Shown piece after piece: positions 5,733 through 11,872 of a stretch of DNA of 11,872 bases. Positions within the stretch are counted from its first letter, which is position 1; each line of letters begins with the position of its first letter. A program made the translations under genes and the position numbers. The notes beneath the pieces are model-generated. The model saw only the letters and a list, made by a program, of their open reading frames with translations, was not told the origin of the DNA and ran no database searches. The stretch is from Azotobacter paspali (lineage in GTDB: Bacteria > Pseudomonadota > Gammaproteobacteria > Pseudomonadales > Pseudomonadaceae). The stretch lies in assembly GCF_042434745.1 (NCBI RefSeq), contig NZ_JBHLSS010000138.1. One strand, given 5' to 3'.

Positions 5733-7106
5733 ATGGACTCAAGACCAGTAATCAACGCTTCGGTAAGCCCCAAGGGTAGCCTGGAGACACTGTCCCAACG
5801 CGAAGTCCAGCAACTGAGCGAAACCGGGTCGGGCAGCCTCTACACGCTGTTCCGCCAATGTGCCCTGGCGATCCTCAACACGGGCGCCCGCACCGATAAC
5901 GCCAAGACCATCCTCGAGGCCTACGAGGACTTCGAGGTACGCATCCATCAACAGGACCGCGGTGTCCGCCTGGAACTGCTCAACGCACCGGCGGATGCCT
6001 TCGTCGACGGCGAGATGATCGCCAGCACCCGCGAGATGCTGTTCAGCGCCCTGCGCGACATCGTCTACACCCAGAGCGAACTGGACAGCCTGCGTATCGA
6101 CCTAAGCACCTCCCAGGGCATCACCGACTACCTCTTCCACCTGTTGCGCAATGCCCGCACCCTGCGCCCCGGCGTGGAACCGAAAATGGTGGTGTGCTGG
6201 GGCGGCCACTCGATCAGCCTCGACGAGTACAAATACACCAAGAAGGTCGGTCACGAACTCGGTCTGCGCCGTCTGGACATCTGCACCGGCTGCGGGCCCG
6301 GAGTAATGAAGGGGCCGATGAAGGGCGCCACCATCGCCCATGCCAAGCAGCGGCACGTCAGCGGCCGCTATCTGGGCCTGACCGAACCGGGGATCATCGC
6401 CGCCGAGACGCCCAACCCCATCGTCAACGAACTGGTGATCCTGCCGGACATCGAGAAGCGTCTGGAAGCCTTCGTGCGCGTCGGCCACGGCATCATCATC
6501 TTCCCCGGTGGAGCCGGCACCGCCGAGGAATTCCTCTACCTGCTCGGCATCCTGATGCACCCGGACAACCGGGAGCTGCCGTTCCCGGTGATCCTCACCG
6601 GCCCCCGAAGCGCGGCGCCTTACCTGGAGCAGTTGCACGCCTTCGTCGGCGCCACGCTGGGAGAAAAGGCGCAGCGCCATTACCGGATCATCATCGAGGA
6701 CGCCGCCGAGGTGGCACGGCAGATGGCCCAGGCACTGAAGGAGGTCAAGCAGTTCCGCCGCGAGCGCAACGACGCCTTCCATTTCAACTGGCTGCTCAGG
6801 ATCGAGGAAGGCTTCCAACGCCCGTTCGACCCGACCCACGCCAACATAGCCAGCCTGCAACTGAGTCGCGAACTGCCCCCACACCAGTTGGCAGCCGACC
6901 TGCGCCGCGCCTTCTCCGGCATCGTGGCCGGCAACGTGAAGGACAAGGGCATCCGCCTGATCGAACAGTACGGCCCTTACGAGATCCACGGCGAACCGAC
7001 GGTGATGCGCCCACTGGACGAGTTGCTGCAGGCCTTCGTCGAGCAGCACCGGATGAAGCTGCCGGGCGGCACGCCCTACGTGCCCTGCTATCGGCTAGTG
7101 GGCTGA
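5733..7106 (+). CDS. ppnN: Pyrimidine/purine 5'-nucleotide nucleosidase PpnN (YgdH)
   Basis: A 457-residue LOG-family enzyme that splits nucleoside 5'-monophosphates into free base and ribose 5-phosphate in the cytoplasm. In E. coli, PpnN binds (p)ppGpp and helps adjust nucleotide pools in the stringent response. The sequence follows E. coli PpnN along its full length. MVVCWGGHSI lies at 152-161, CTGCGPGVMK at 184-193, the LOG motif PGGAGTAEE at 258-266 with the catalytic Glu, HYRIIIEDAAEVARQM in the third quarter, LRRAFSGIVAGNVKDKGIR near 390-410, and the terminal QHRMKLPGG...PCY. The frame stays open far upstream because of base composition, but the start at 5733 is fixed by AGGGGA at 5721-5726, six bases ahead, and by where homology to E. 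coli begins. It is a single-gene unit followed by a possible terminator at 7182-7203. Confidence 0.97.
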   Translation: MDSRPVINASVSPKGSLETLSQREVQQLSETGSGSLYTLFRQCALAILNTGARTDNAKTILEAYEDFEVRIHQQDRGVRLELLNAPADAFVDGEMIASTREMLFSALRDIVYTQSELDSLRIDLSTSQGITDYLFHLLRNARTLRPGVEPKMVVCWGGHSISLDEYKYTKKVGHELGLRRLDICTGCGPGVMKGPMKGATIAHAKQRHVSGRYLGLTEPGIIAAETPNPIVNELVILPDIEKRLEAFVRVGHGIIIFPGGAGTAEEFLYLLGILMHPDNRELPFPVILTGPRSAAPYLEQLHAFVGATLGEKAQRHYRIIIEDAAEVARQMAQALKEVKQFRRERNDAFHFNWLLRIEEGFQRPFDPTHANIASLQLSRELPPHQLAADLRRAFSGIVAGNVKDKGIRLIEQYGPYEIHGEPTVMRPLDELLQAFVEQHRMKLPGGTPYVPCYRLVG

Positions 7107-7115
7107 AGTCCGCGC

Positions 7116-7181
7116 TGTAGGAGCGTATTTATCTGCGATCGTCGCCGAAAACCAAAGAATCGCAAATGAATTCGCTTCTAC
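7116..7181. repeat. REP-like inverted pair (REPIN-type)
   Basis: The left arm, 7116-7139, begins TGTAGGAGCG and ends TGCGAT. The right arm, 7158-7181, is its reverse complement with four mismatches in 24 bases (begins ATCGCAAATG, ends GCTTCTACA). The 18-base centre is unrelated. The TGTAGGAGCG...GCGA pattern is that of pseudomonad REP sequences, which occur in inverted pairs between genes and are mobilised by RAYT transposases. It starts 10 bases after the ppnN stop. No RAYT gene is in the window, and I see no second copy. Confidence 0.75.
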
Positions 7182-7203
7182 AAAGGCGCTATCGCCGCCT
7201 TTT
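7182..7203 (+). terminator. Candidate rho-independent terminator of ppnN
   Basis: AAAGGCG (7182-7188) pairs with CGCCTTT (7196-7202) around a seven-base loop and runs into TTTT at 7200-7203. An inner alternative GGCG/CGCC pairing is also possible. The stem is moderate and the T run short. Its place directly after the REP-like pair and 75 bases after the ppnN stop fits termination of ppnN. Confidence 0.4.
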
Positions 7204-7273
7204 CCGCTCATCTTTGCGGGAAGGGGCAAGCCTCTGAAAGAGGCGATTCGAAGGCCGGCAGGCCGGGCAGCCG

Positions 7274-7282
7274 TGGTATAGT
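7274..7282 (+). promoter_or_regulatory. Extended -10 promoter candidate
   Basis: TGGTATAGT contains an extended -10 element (TGn followed by TATAGT at 7277-7282), about 60 bases ahead of the TTG start at 7342. There is no good -35 box, as expected for an extended -10 promoter. It is the only promoter-like site between the ppnN terminator and the next gene. Confidence 0.45.
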
Positions 7283-7341
7283 CCGCGCCCTTTTCCGCAC
7301 CACCATGTCGGCCTGCCGACCCAACGCACAGGTATCCCCGT

Positions 7342-9171
7342 TTGGAACACAAACCTCTCATCGAGCGTTTGTGGGGCATCGCTCGCACCCACAGTTTTAC
7401 CGCATTCGAATCCTCTCTGCACGAAGCCAGCCCCGACGGCTCGCTCAAGGCCCTGACCGGCGCCCTGCGCCATCTGGCCGGTGCCGATCAGCACAGGCTC
7501 GCACAGGAACTGCTGGCCGAATCCCTGGATAACCATGTCGCCTCGCCGCAGATTTTCTGGCGCCTGGAAATGCTCCTGCTGCTCGGACATCCCGAAGCCG
7601 CCGGCAAGCAGGACGCGGAGGGAGTCCAGGATCTCGCCACGCTGGAGAAACGGGTTCGCGAACTGGTTCAGGCCGACCGGCTGGACGAAGCGCTCGACCT
7701 GGTGGGCAAGGCTGCCCAAGCCAACGCGGCCCCACAACTGTACGAACTGCTGGGCCGCCTGCACCTGCGCCGCGGCGCCGGCCGGATCAGCGTGCCGGCG
7801 GTCGAGGCCGCCCGGTTCGAAGCTGCCGCTCCTGACACGCGACCGCCACAGGTGGCCACTGCGCCAACCGACGCGGCGCGTATCGAAGCCAAACCGGCCA
7901 TCCCGCCCAAGCCACAGACAGTTCCACCCCGCCTGGAAACGCGCCCGCCAGCCGAACAAGCCGATCGAACGGCGGAATCCGCCTTAAAGGCGCCGGTCGC
8001 CGAGCCGCCGCGATGGGTAGCCGAAGAACTGCTCAAGGCACGCGCCAGGGCACAGGAAGCCATGCAGAAGCGGGCCGGGATCGCGCCAACCGAAGAAAAG
8101 CTGGCAATAACCGCCGTCGCTACGCCGACTGTCAGGCCCGATCCCGCGCCCGTCGAGATACCTGCTCCGGACGAACCCAAGGAACAGCTTTTCGCCCGCC
8201 TGCGCGAAGCCTTCGCCAGACTCGGCAAGACCGAGCGCAAGCTGCTGGCCTGGATCATGGCCAACCCCAACCAGAATGCCGCCCAGATCGCCAAGAGCAC
8301 CGAACTCGGCAACGCGGAGGTCGCCACCGCGCTCAAGGGCCTGACCGGTCTCTGGCTCGATCCCTTCACCTTCGCCGGCTACACAGTGCGCGACTATGTG
8401 CTGGAGTGCATGTCCATGGGCAAGCAGGCGCCGGCTGGCGCCCGCCAATCCACGCCGGTCAGCGCCAGCCGCACACCGGCCCCTCAAACGCCACGCGCGC
8501 CCATGCCGGCAGCCCGGCCGGAAGCCACCTCGGCGCCGGCGAAACCAGCCGGAGCCACCGGCTCGTCCGCGCTGGTCGGCCTGAGCGGGCTCGACAGGCA
8601 AGTGCTGGAATACATCCGCAACCATCCGGGATGCTCGCCGAACGAGGTGATGGAGGCGATGGGGCCGGACGAACCGGCTTCGGTATCGCTGGTCACGCTG
8701 CGCCGGGACTGGCTGGACCGCGACGCCCAGGGCCGCTACACCATCAAGCCGGCGATGGTCGAGCGGATTCCGAGCAGCGATCGACCCGAAATCCCGCTCC
8801 AGGCAACCGGGCCGGAAGTCGACGACGCCCACCTGGACGCGATTCCCGAGCGCAAGTCGCGCGTCATGGAGAGTCTGGCGGCATCACCGCTCGCTGCCGT
8901 CACCCAATCTGGGAAAGAATCGGCCCGGCTGGCCCGGCTGCCCAAAGGACAGTTGCGGATCCTGCAGTTCCTGCACGACAACGGTCAGGCGCGCACCAAG
9001 GACATCGCGCGCACCCTCGACCAGGAAGCAGCTAGGGTCAACAGCGCCCTCCTCGGCCCGCTGGCCGACTTCGTGTCGGTGACACACAGCTTCTGGCGGT
9101 TGAACGACGATATCCGCCCGGCGCTGGCCGCCCTCGAGACCAGTGAGGTAGCCCACACGGCCGAAGCCTGA
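7342..9171 (+). CDS. Modular protein with three winged-helix-like domains (609 aa)
   Basis: I do not recognise a named family. Residues 1-145 look all-helical and repeat-like, with two similar helical pairs (LIERLWGIARTHSF, ALRHLAGADQHRLAQELLAE, then LEKRVRELVQADRLDEALDL), possibly TPR-like. A Pro/Ala-rich linker follows to about 280. Three segments then look like winged-helix DNA-binding folds: about 293-352 (KTERKLLAWIMANPNQNAAQ, then IAKSTELGNAEVATALKGL and a wing), 412-470 (LDRQVLEYIRNHPGCSPNEV to GRYTIKP), and 530-590 (KGQLRILQFLHDNGQARTKD to SFWRLND). A second Pro/Ala linker separates the first two. There is no signal peptide or membrane segment, so a cytoplasmic regulator or nucleoid-associated role is plausible. 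The start is TTG at 7342 with a weak AGG nine bases ahead; no in-frame ATG occurs before about residue 77. An extended -10 at 7274 fits this start. Confidence 0.85.
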   Translation: MEHKPLIERLWGIARTHSFTAFESSLHEASPDGSLKALTGALRHLAGADQHRLAQELLAESLDNHVASPQIFWRLEMLLLLGHPEAAGKQDAEGVQDLATLEKRVRELVQADRLDEALDLVGKAAQANAAPQLYELLGRLHLRRGAGRISVPAVEAARFEAAAPDTRPPQVATAPTDAARIEAKPAIPPKPQTVPPRLETRPPAEQADRTAESALKAPVAEPPRWVAEELLKARARAQEAMQKRAGIAPTEEKLAITAVATPTVRPDPAPVEIPAPDEPKEQLFARLREAFARLGKTERKLLAWIMANPNQNAAQIAKSTELGNAEVATALKGLTGLWLDPFTFAGYTVRDYVLECMSMGKQAPAGARQSTPVSASRTPAPQTPRAPMPAARPEATSAPAKPAGATGSSALVGLSGLDRQVLEYIRNHPGCSPNEVMEAMGPDEPASVSLVTLRRDWLDRDAQGRYTIKPAMVERIPSSDRPEIPLQATGPEVDDAHLDAIPERKSRVMESLAASPLAAVTQSGKESARLARLPKGQLRILQFLHDNGQARTKDIARTLDQEAARVNSALLGPLADFVSVTHSFWRLNDDIRPALAALETSEVAHTAEA

Positions 9172-9299
9172 GCATGGCGGCTACGGCTCCGAGCGGACGT
9201 CCCGCCTCCTTTCGGATCTGCAGAAGCACGGAGGAAGCCCCTTATACGGTTTTCCTCCCAGGACGGGCTCCGCGCGGCGCTCCGAAGCCGCCAGCGAAG

Positions 9300-9348
9300 T
9301 GCCGGTCCGAACCTCGAAGCGGACGGCGAGCACGGACCGGCAAGGTTC
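9300..9348. repeat. Perfect 10-bp inverted repeat with a crossing second pairing
   Basis: TGCCGGTCCG (9300-9309) is the exact complement of CGGACCGGCA (9333-9342), separated by 23 bases. GAACCT (9309-9314) also complements AGGTTC (9343-9348). The two pairings interleave, the geometry of a pseudoknot. No T run follows. It could be part of an untranslated RNA or a remnant of a mobile repeat. Confidence 0.4.
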
Positions 9349-9451
9349 TGGAGACGACCCGGATTATCCGGGCGACGTGGACACCGCGCTACGCCCCGGA
9401 TCGCCGACAATACCGGCTGTCAGGAACAGAAAAAAGCCTATGATCGTCCAG

Positions 9452-9480
9452 TTGTAGTCCAGACAGGCGCGCCATAGAAT
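9452..9480 (+). promoter_or_regulatory. Weak sigma-70 promoter candidate for sotB
   Basis: TTGTAG (9452-9457) and TAGAAT (9475-9480) are 17 bases apart. The -10 matches consensus in five of six positions, the -35 in only three. The -10 overlaps the palindrome GAATCGATTC (9477-9486), which could be a repressor site. It would give a leader of about 210 bases. Confidence 0.25.
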
Positions 9481-9629
9481 CGATTCAGTTCCTTGGCTGT
9501 CTCCCCTTATACCGATAATAAATCCCCCCGCTACGCAGCACGTCGTGCGCCTTGGCTTCGCGTCAAGGCAGCGAGCTTCGGTGCGCCCGCGATTTGGTAT
9601 GAGGGCGTGTTCCTAATTTCGCGCACAGG

Positions 9630-9687
9630 CGCCTGGTATGTTCTTCCCATGCCAGGCGGACAGCTCCTGTCGCCTCCCTTTCGAAGG
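9630..9687 (+). promoter_or_regulatory. Three consecutive stem-loops in the sotB leader
   Basis: CGCCTGGTATG (9630-9640) pairs with CATGCCAGGCG (9648-9658): eleven pairs with one G-U, seven-base loop. Directly after it GACAG (9659-9663) pairs with CTGTC (9667-9671). Then CCTT (9677-9680) pairs with AAGG (9684-9687), which is the only ribosome-binding-like sequence ahead of the ATG at 9700. The last stem could mask that site. The first is long enough to be a terminator or protein site but has no T run. Confidence 0.5.
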
Positions 9688-9699
9688 TGCACGTTTTAA

Positions 9700-10917
9700 A
9701 TGAACACCCCACCGAATGCCCCCGCCGGCAGTTGGCCAAGCGTGATCGCGCTGGCCCTGGCAGGCTTCATCTTCAACACGACCGAGTTCATCCCCGTCGC
9801 CCTGCTGAGTGCCATCGGCGACAGTTTTTCCCTGTCGACCGACCGGGTCGGCCTGATGCTGACGATCTACGCCTGGGTGGTCACCCTTGCCTCGCTGCCG
9901 ATGATGCTGCTGACGCGCAATATCGACCGGCGCCGGCTGCTGATACTGGTGTTCGCCCTGTTCGTCGCCAGCCATGTCCTGTCGGCGCTGTCTTCCAACT
10001 TCATCGTCCTGCTGCTGAGCAGAATCGGTGTCGCTTTTGCGCATGCCGTGTTCTGGGCAATCACGGCCTCCCTGGTGGTGCGTGTGGCCCCGCCTGGCAA
10101 GCAGACCCAGGCCCTCGGCCTGCTGGCGACCGGTACTTCCCTGGCCATGGTGCTGGGCATTCCGCTGGGGCGCGTGGTAGGCGAAATGCTCGGCTGGCGC
10201 ACGGCCTTCGCGGCAATCGCTGGGATCGCCATGCTGACGCTGTTGTGCCTGGCCTGGACACTGCCGCCATTGCCCAGCCAGAATTCGGGGTCGCTGCGCA
10301 GTCTCCCGGTACTGTTCAAGCGCCCGGCGCTGGTGGCCTGCTATGTACTGACCGTCGTGGCGATCACCGCGCATTTCACCGCCTACAGCTATATCGAACC
10401 CTTCGCCGAGGCCATCGGCCACCTGACCGGCGAAGCGACGACCATCCTGCTTCTGATCTTCGGCGGCGCCGGCATCATCGGTTCCCTGGTGTTCAGCCAT
10501 TTCTACAACCGGACCCCGAACGGCCTGCTGATCACCGCACTCTCCGCCATGGCACTGTGCATGCTGCTGCTCCTGCCCTTGGCCGGAGAAGCCTGGACGC
10601 TCGGCGCGCTGAGCCTAGCATGGGGGGTCGCCATCATGTGCTTCGGGATGACGCAGCAGTCCAAAGTCATGGCGCTGGCCCCAGACGCTACCGACGTGGC
10701 GATGGCCCTGCATTCGGGCATCTACAACATCGGCATCGGCGGCGGCGCCCTGCTCGGCGGCGCGGTGAGCAGCCATCTGGGAATCTCGGACATCGGTACC
10801 GCCGGCGGCCTGCTGGCCATGGGTGGATTGCTGTTCTGTTGCGCGATGACTTATCGCCTCAGCAGACCGCTCGTCCCCCAGGCTCTTGCGACTGGACAGC
10901 AGGACCTGCGGGTTTGA
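9700..10917 (+). CDS. sotB: Sugar efflux transporter SotB (MFS, DHA1)
   Basis: A 405-residue inner-membrane transporter with about twelve hydrophobic segments, matching E. coli SotB (YdeA) along its length. That protein is a proton-driven exporter of arabinose, lactose, IPTG and similar sugars, also reported to affect drug resistance. Diagnostic stretches are FIFNTTEFIPVALLS near the N-terminus (23-37), MLTIYAWVVTLASLP (53-67), the motif A-like loop NIDRRRLL (74-81), SRIGVAFAHAVFWAITASL (107-125), TAYSYIEPFAEAI in mid-protein and ALAPDATDVAMALHSGIYNI in the C-terminal half. No lesion is seen. The ATG at 9700 has only AAGG at 9684-9687, twelve bases away and within a small hairpin, so translation may start weakly or under control. 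A LysR-type relic lies downstream on the same strand; a regulator of that type often pairs with such exporters. Confidence 0.95.
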   Translation: MNTPPNAPAGSWPSVIALALAGFIFNTTEFIPVALLSAIGDSFSLSTDRVGLMLTIYAWVVTLASLPMMLLTRNIDRRRLLILVFALFVASHVLSALSSNFIVLLLSRIGVAFAHAVFWAITASLVVRVAPPGKQTQALGLLATGTSLAMVLGIPLGRVVGEMLGWRTAFAAIAGIAMLTLLCLAWTLPPLPSQNSGSLRSLPVLFKRPALVACYVLTVVAITAHFTAYSYIEPFAEAIGHLTGEATTILLLIFGGAGIIGSLVFSHFYNRTPNGLLITALSAMALCMLLLLPLAGEAWTLGALSLAWGVAIMCFGMTQQSKVMALAPDATDVAMALHSGIYNIGIGGGALLGGAVSSHLGISDIGTAGGLLAMGGLLFCCAMTYRLSRPLVPQALATGQQDLRV

Positions 10918-10944
10918 GAGCAGATAGGTAACAGCCGCAGGGTC

Positions 10945-10974
10945 GACTCCCGTCTGCCATGGAAGCCGGGAGTC
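10945..10974 (+). terminator. Stem-loop after sotB
   Basis: GACTCCCG (10945-10952) pairs perfectly with CGGGAGTC (10967-10974) around a 14-base loop, 28 bases after the sotB stop. The stem is strong, but AATCCG follows instead of T residues, so it may protect the 3' end or act with Rho rather than terminate alone. The 10975-11199 stretch after it holds no gene I can support. Confidence 0.45.
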
Positions 10975-11199
10975 AATCCGAAAGCCGGACTCCGATCACA
11001 CCTTCAAGCGATCCGTGTCCGTTGATCGGCTCTCCGCATACCGAAACCGCTACGCTGAACATTTCCCGGTCGGCGTATCGTTCGTCGCCGACCTTTTCCA
11101 GCTATTCCTGATTATCCAGTCTTGTCCGGAAGCTAGGATGGGTCTGCCCGAGCGACATGCGGCGCCTTCGGCATCGAGCCGGAGAAATCGCATGTACCC

Positions 11200-11420
11200 A
11201 TATCTTGGATCCCATCAATCGCCTAGGCTATCTGGCTATCCTGGCTGGATTTGGCTTGGCACATACCGGAAGAACCGGTGCAACGGCACGTCGCGGCGGG
11301 GCGCCTGCAGTACGTGCTGGAAGGCTGTTTCCCGCCCCTCTCGGACTTGCACGTCCTCTAACCGGGCAGGTACCAGTCTTCGCGCGCTGCTCCTGGTGGT
11401 CGACAGCCTGTCGCTATCGC
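11200..11420 (+). pseudogene. LysR-type regulator, decayed C-terminal relic
   Basis: Conceptual translation gives the end of a LysR effector-binding domain: YLAILAGFGLAH, a frameshift near 11265, then PEEPVQRHVAAGRLQYVLEG and FPPLSDLHVL, a TAA at 11359-11361 where relatives have Tyr (LYYPGRRQ pattern), then PGRYQSSR, another shift near 11380, and LLVVDSL. The spacing of 'AGFGLA', 'EEPV...H...GRL', 'VLE', 'PP' and 'P(G/S)R' is that of LysR family C-termini. Nothing recognisable as the helix-turn-helix end remains upstream. At least three lesions in about 200 bases mean it is dead. It sits 280 bases after sotB on the same strand, so it may be the lost regulator of sotB or an unrelated fragment brought by the insertion sequences. 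Confidence 0.75.
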
Positions 11421-11435
11421 GGCGAACAGCCGTGA

Positions 11436-11587
11436 CTCATAAATTTCATTAATAAGCACATTCGATTTACTGATCTTTATCGATAACCAGCGCACTGCTT
11501 ATCATTTTCGCCGGCCTCGGCGTTCGCCGACACGGCCACCAGCGCTATGGCCGGCCCGCTGCCGGGGGGATGCGTCCATACCATCTG
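11436..11587. other. AT-rich patch with palindromes, then GC-rich stretch
   Basis: About 11436-11505 is markedly AT-rich and contains ATAAGCA (11452-11458), the palindrome TTATCGATAA (11477-11486) and TGCTTAT (11496-11502), the last being the complement of the first. A GC-rich part with GGCC-containing inverted repeats runs on to the IS5-type relic. No gene is supported; the left terminal repeat of the IS5-type element should lie close to 11570-11587 but I cannot fix it. Confidence 0.35.
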
Positions 11588-11748
11588 TTAACACAAACGT
11601 AGGGCATCCGCGATGAGAGCCAAGTGGATGAAGGCGACGTACATCAGGTCGAGCTTGTCGAACCGGCTGAACACTCTGCGAAAGCCCTTCAATCGACGGA
11701 ACAAGCGTTCGACCTGATTGCGTTTCTTGTAGACCTGCCGATCCTATT
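11588..11748 (-). pseudogene. IS5-type transposase, C-terminal fragment
   Basis: The minus strand reads DRQVYKKRNQVERLFRRLKG, then RVFSRFDKLDLMYVAFIHLA and LIADALRLC, with TAA at 11588-11590. The Y-(K/R)xRNxVER...RLK...R..(S/T)R(Y/F)DKL pattern, with the catalytic Glu in VER, is the C-terminal end of IS5-family (IS427-like) transposases. Reading upstream, the frame meets TAG a codon before DRQVY, exactly where another element's end begins, so the gene has been interrupted there and its N-terminal part is not in the window. Confidence 0.88.
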
Positions 11749-11872
11749 TGAACCGCCCCGGGAATTCCGGAGGCTCTTTGGTGTGAGTCATGCCGCTTGG
11801 GCTGACTCGTTAAGTTGCTGATAGTAGATCGCTTCGGCTTCTGCCGGCGGCCTGTTCCCGATGGGCTCCAGT
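11749..11872 (-). mobile_element. End of an IS3-family element inserted in the IS5-type gene
   Basis: The plus strand begins TGAACCGCCCCGG at 11749, read on the other strand as CCGGGGCGGTTCA, the kind of terminal inverted repeat seen at the 3' end of many IS3-family elements just after the transposase stop. The transposase C-terminus lies inside it and the element continues past the window. It abuts the IS5-type fragment with no spacer of note. Confidence 0.8.
11788..11872 (-). CDS. IS3-family transposase (orfB), C-terminal end
   Basis: The minus strand gives LEPIGNRPPAEAEAIYYQQL followed by NESAQAA and TGA at 11788-11790; the rest lies to the right of the window. The LEPIGNxPPAEAEAxYY ending is a hallmark of IS3-family (IS51/IS407-like) OrfB integrases, which carry the DDE domain and are made by programmed frameshift from orfA. 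The 39 bases between the stop and the element's end at 11749 contain the inverted repeat only. No lesion is visible in the 27 residues present. Confidence 0.88.
   Translation of the reverse strand, partial: LEPIGNRPPAEAEAIYYQQLNESAQAA

Larger units (their letters stand above)
9172..9699. other. Intergenic stretch rich in inverted repeats
   Basis: No convincing gene in 528 bases. Inverted repeats seen: GGAGGAA/TTCCTCC (9230-9236 and 9252-9258), a perfect ten-base pair at 9300-9342, CCCGGAT-T-ATCCGGG (9358-9372), the palindrome GAATCGATTC (9477-9486), GCCTTG/CAAGGC (9549-9554 and 9564-9569), and three stem-loops just ahead of sotB. Weak promoter candidates are TTGTAG-17-TAGAAT (9452-9480) and GATAAT at 9514-9519. 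No clear terminator follows the gene ending at 9171. Confidence 0.4.

Noticed and set aside
6102..7049. Minus-strand open frame opposite ppnN
   Set aside because: It lies entirely antisense to a well-supported enzyme gene and its composition mirrors that gene's codons.
9613..10500. Minus-strand open frame opposite the start of sotB
   Set aside because: Gln/Asp/His-rich translation typical of an antisense reading of a membrane protein gene; no plausible start site.
1..11872. CRISPR array, tRNA or rRNA genes, phage attachment sites
   Set aside because: No regularly spaced direct repeats, no cloverleaf with T-loop pattern, and no integrase or tRNA-end duplication could be seen by reading both strands.

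Overview
The DNA is GC-rich and reads as a gammaproteobacterial chromosome, most likely Pseudomonadaceae (Pseudomonas or Azotobacter type). The grounds are a PpnN and a SotB that follow the E. coli proteins closely in remembered sequence, a small cysteine-containing protein of a type I associate with pseudomonads, and a REP-like inverted pair of the TGTAGGAGCG type. This placement is inference; no marker gene is present.

Layout. The left edge (1-163, minus) is the N-terminus of an IS630-type transposase. An AT-richer gap follows, then two small unrecognised genes on the plus strand (565-801 and 906-1127), each with a good ribosome binding site. On the minus strand come an inositol-monophosphatase-family enzyme (1325-2149), a decayed C-terminal piece of an M16 (insulinase) peptidase (2276 to about 3135), and directly joined to it in the same frame a decayed IS4-type transposase (about 3136-3645). 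A small conserved plus-strand protein (3662-4063) converges on a minus-strand alpha/beta hydrolase with a PHA-synthase-like cysteine box (4147-5265). The nucleotide nucleosidase gene ppnN (5733-7106) is divergent from it. A REP-like pair and a possible terminator separate ppnN from a 609-residue protein built of a helical N-terminus and three winged-helix-like modules on Pro/Ala linkers (7342-9171). After a 528-base leader/intergenic stretch rich in inverted repeats comes sotB (9700-10917).

The right end is again debris: a LysR C-terminal relic (about 11200-11420), an AT-rich patch, the C-terminal end of an IS5-type transposase (11588 to about 11748), and the end of an IS3-type element apparently inserted into it (11749 to beyond 11872).

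There is no obvious multi-gene system. Intact metabolic and transport genes sit between zones of insertion-sequence turnover. The genes least explained by known families are the modular winged-helix protein and the two small tandem genes; the most unusual structures are the in-frame transposase/peptidase junction and the stacked hairpins in the leaders of sotB and ppnN.
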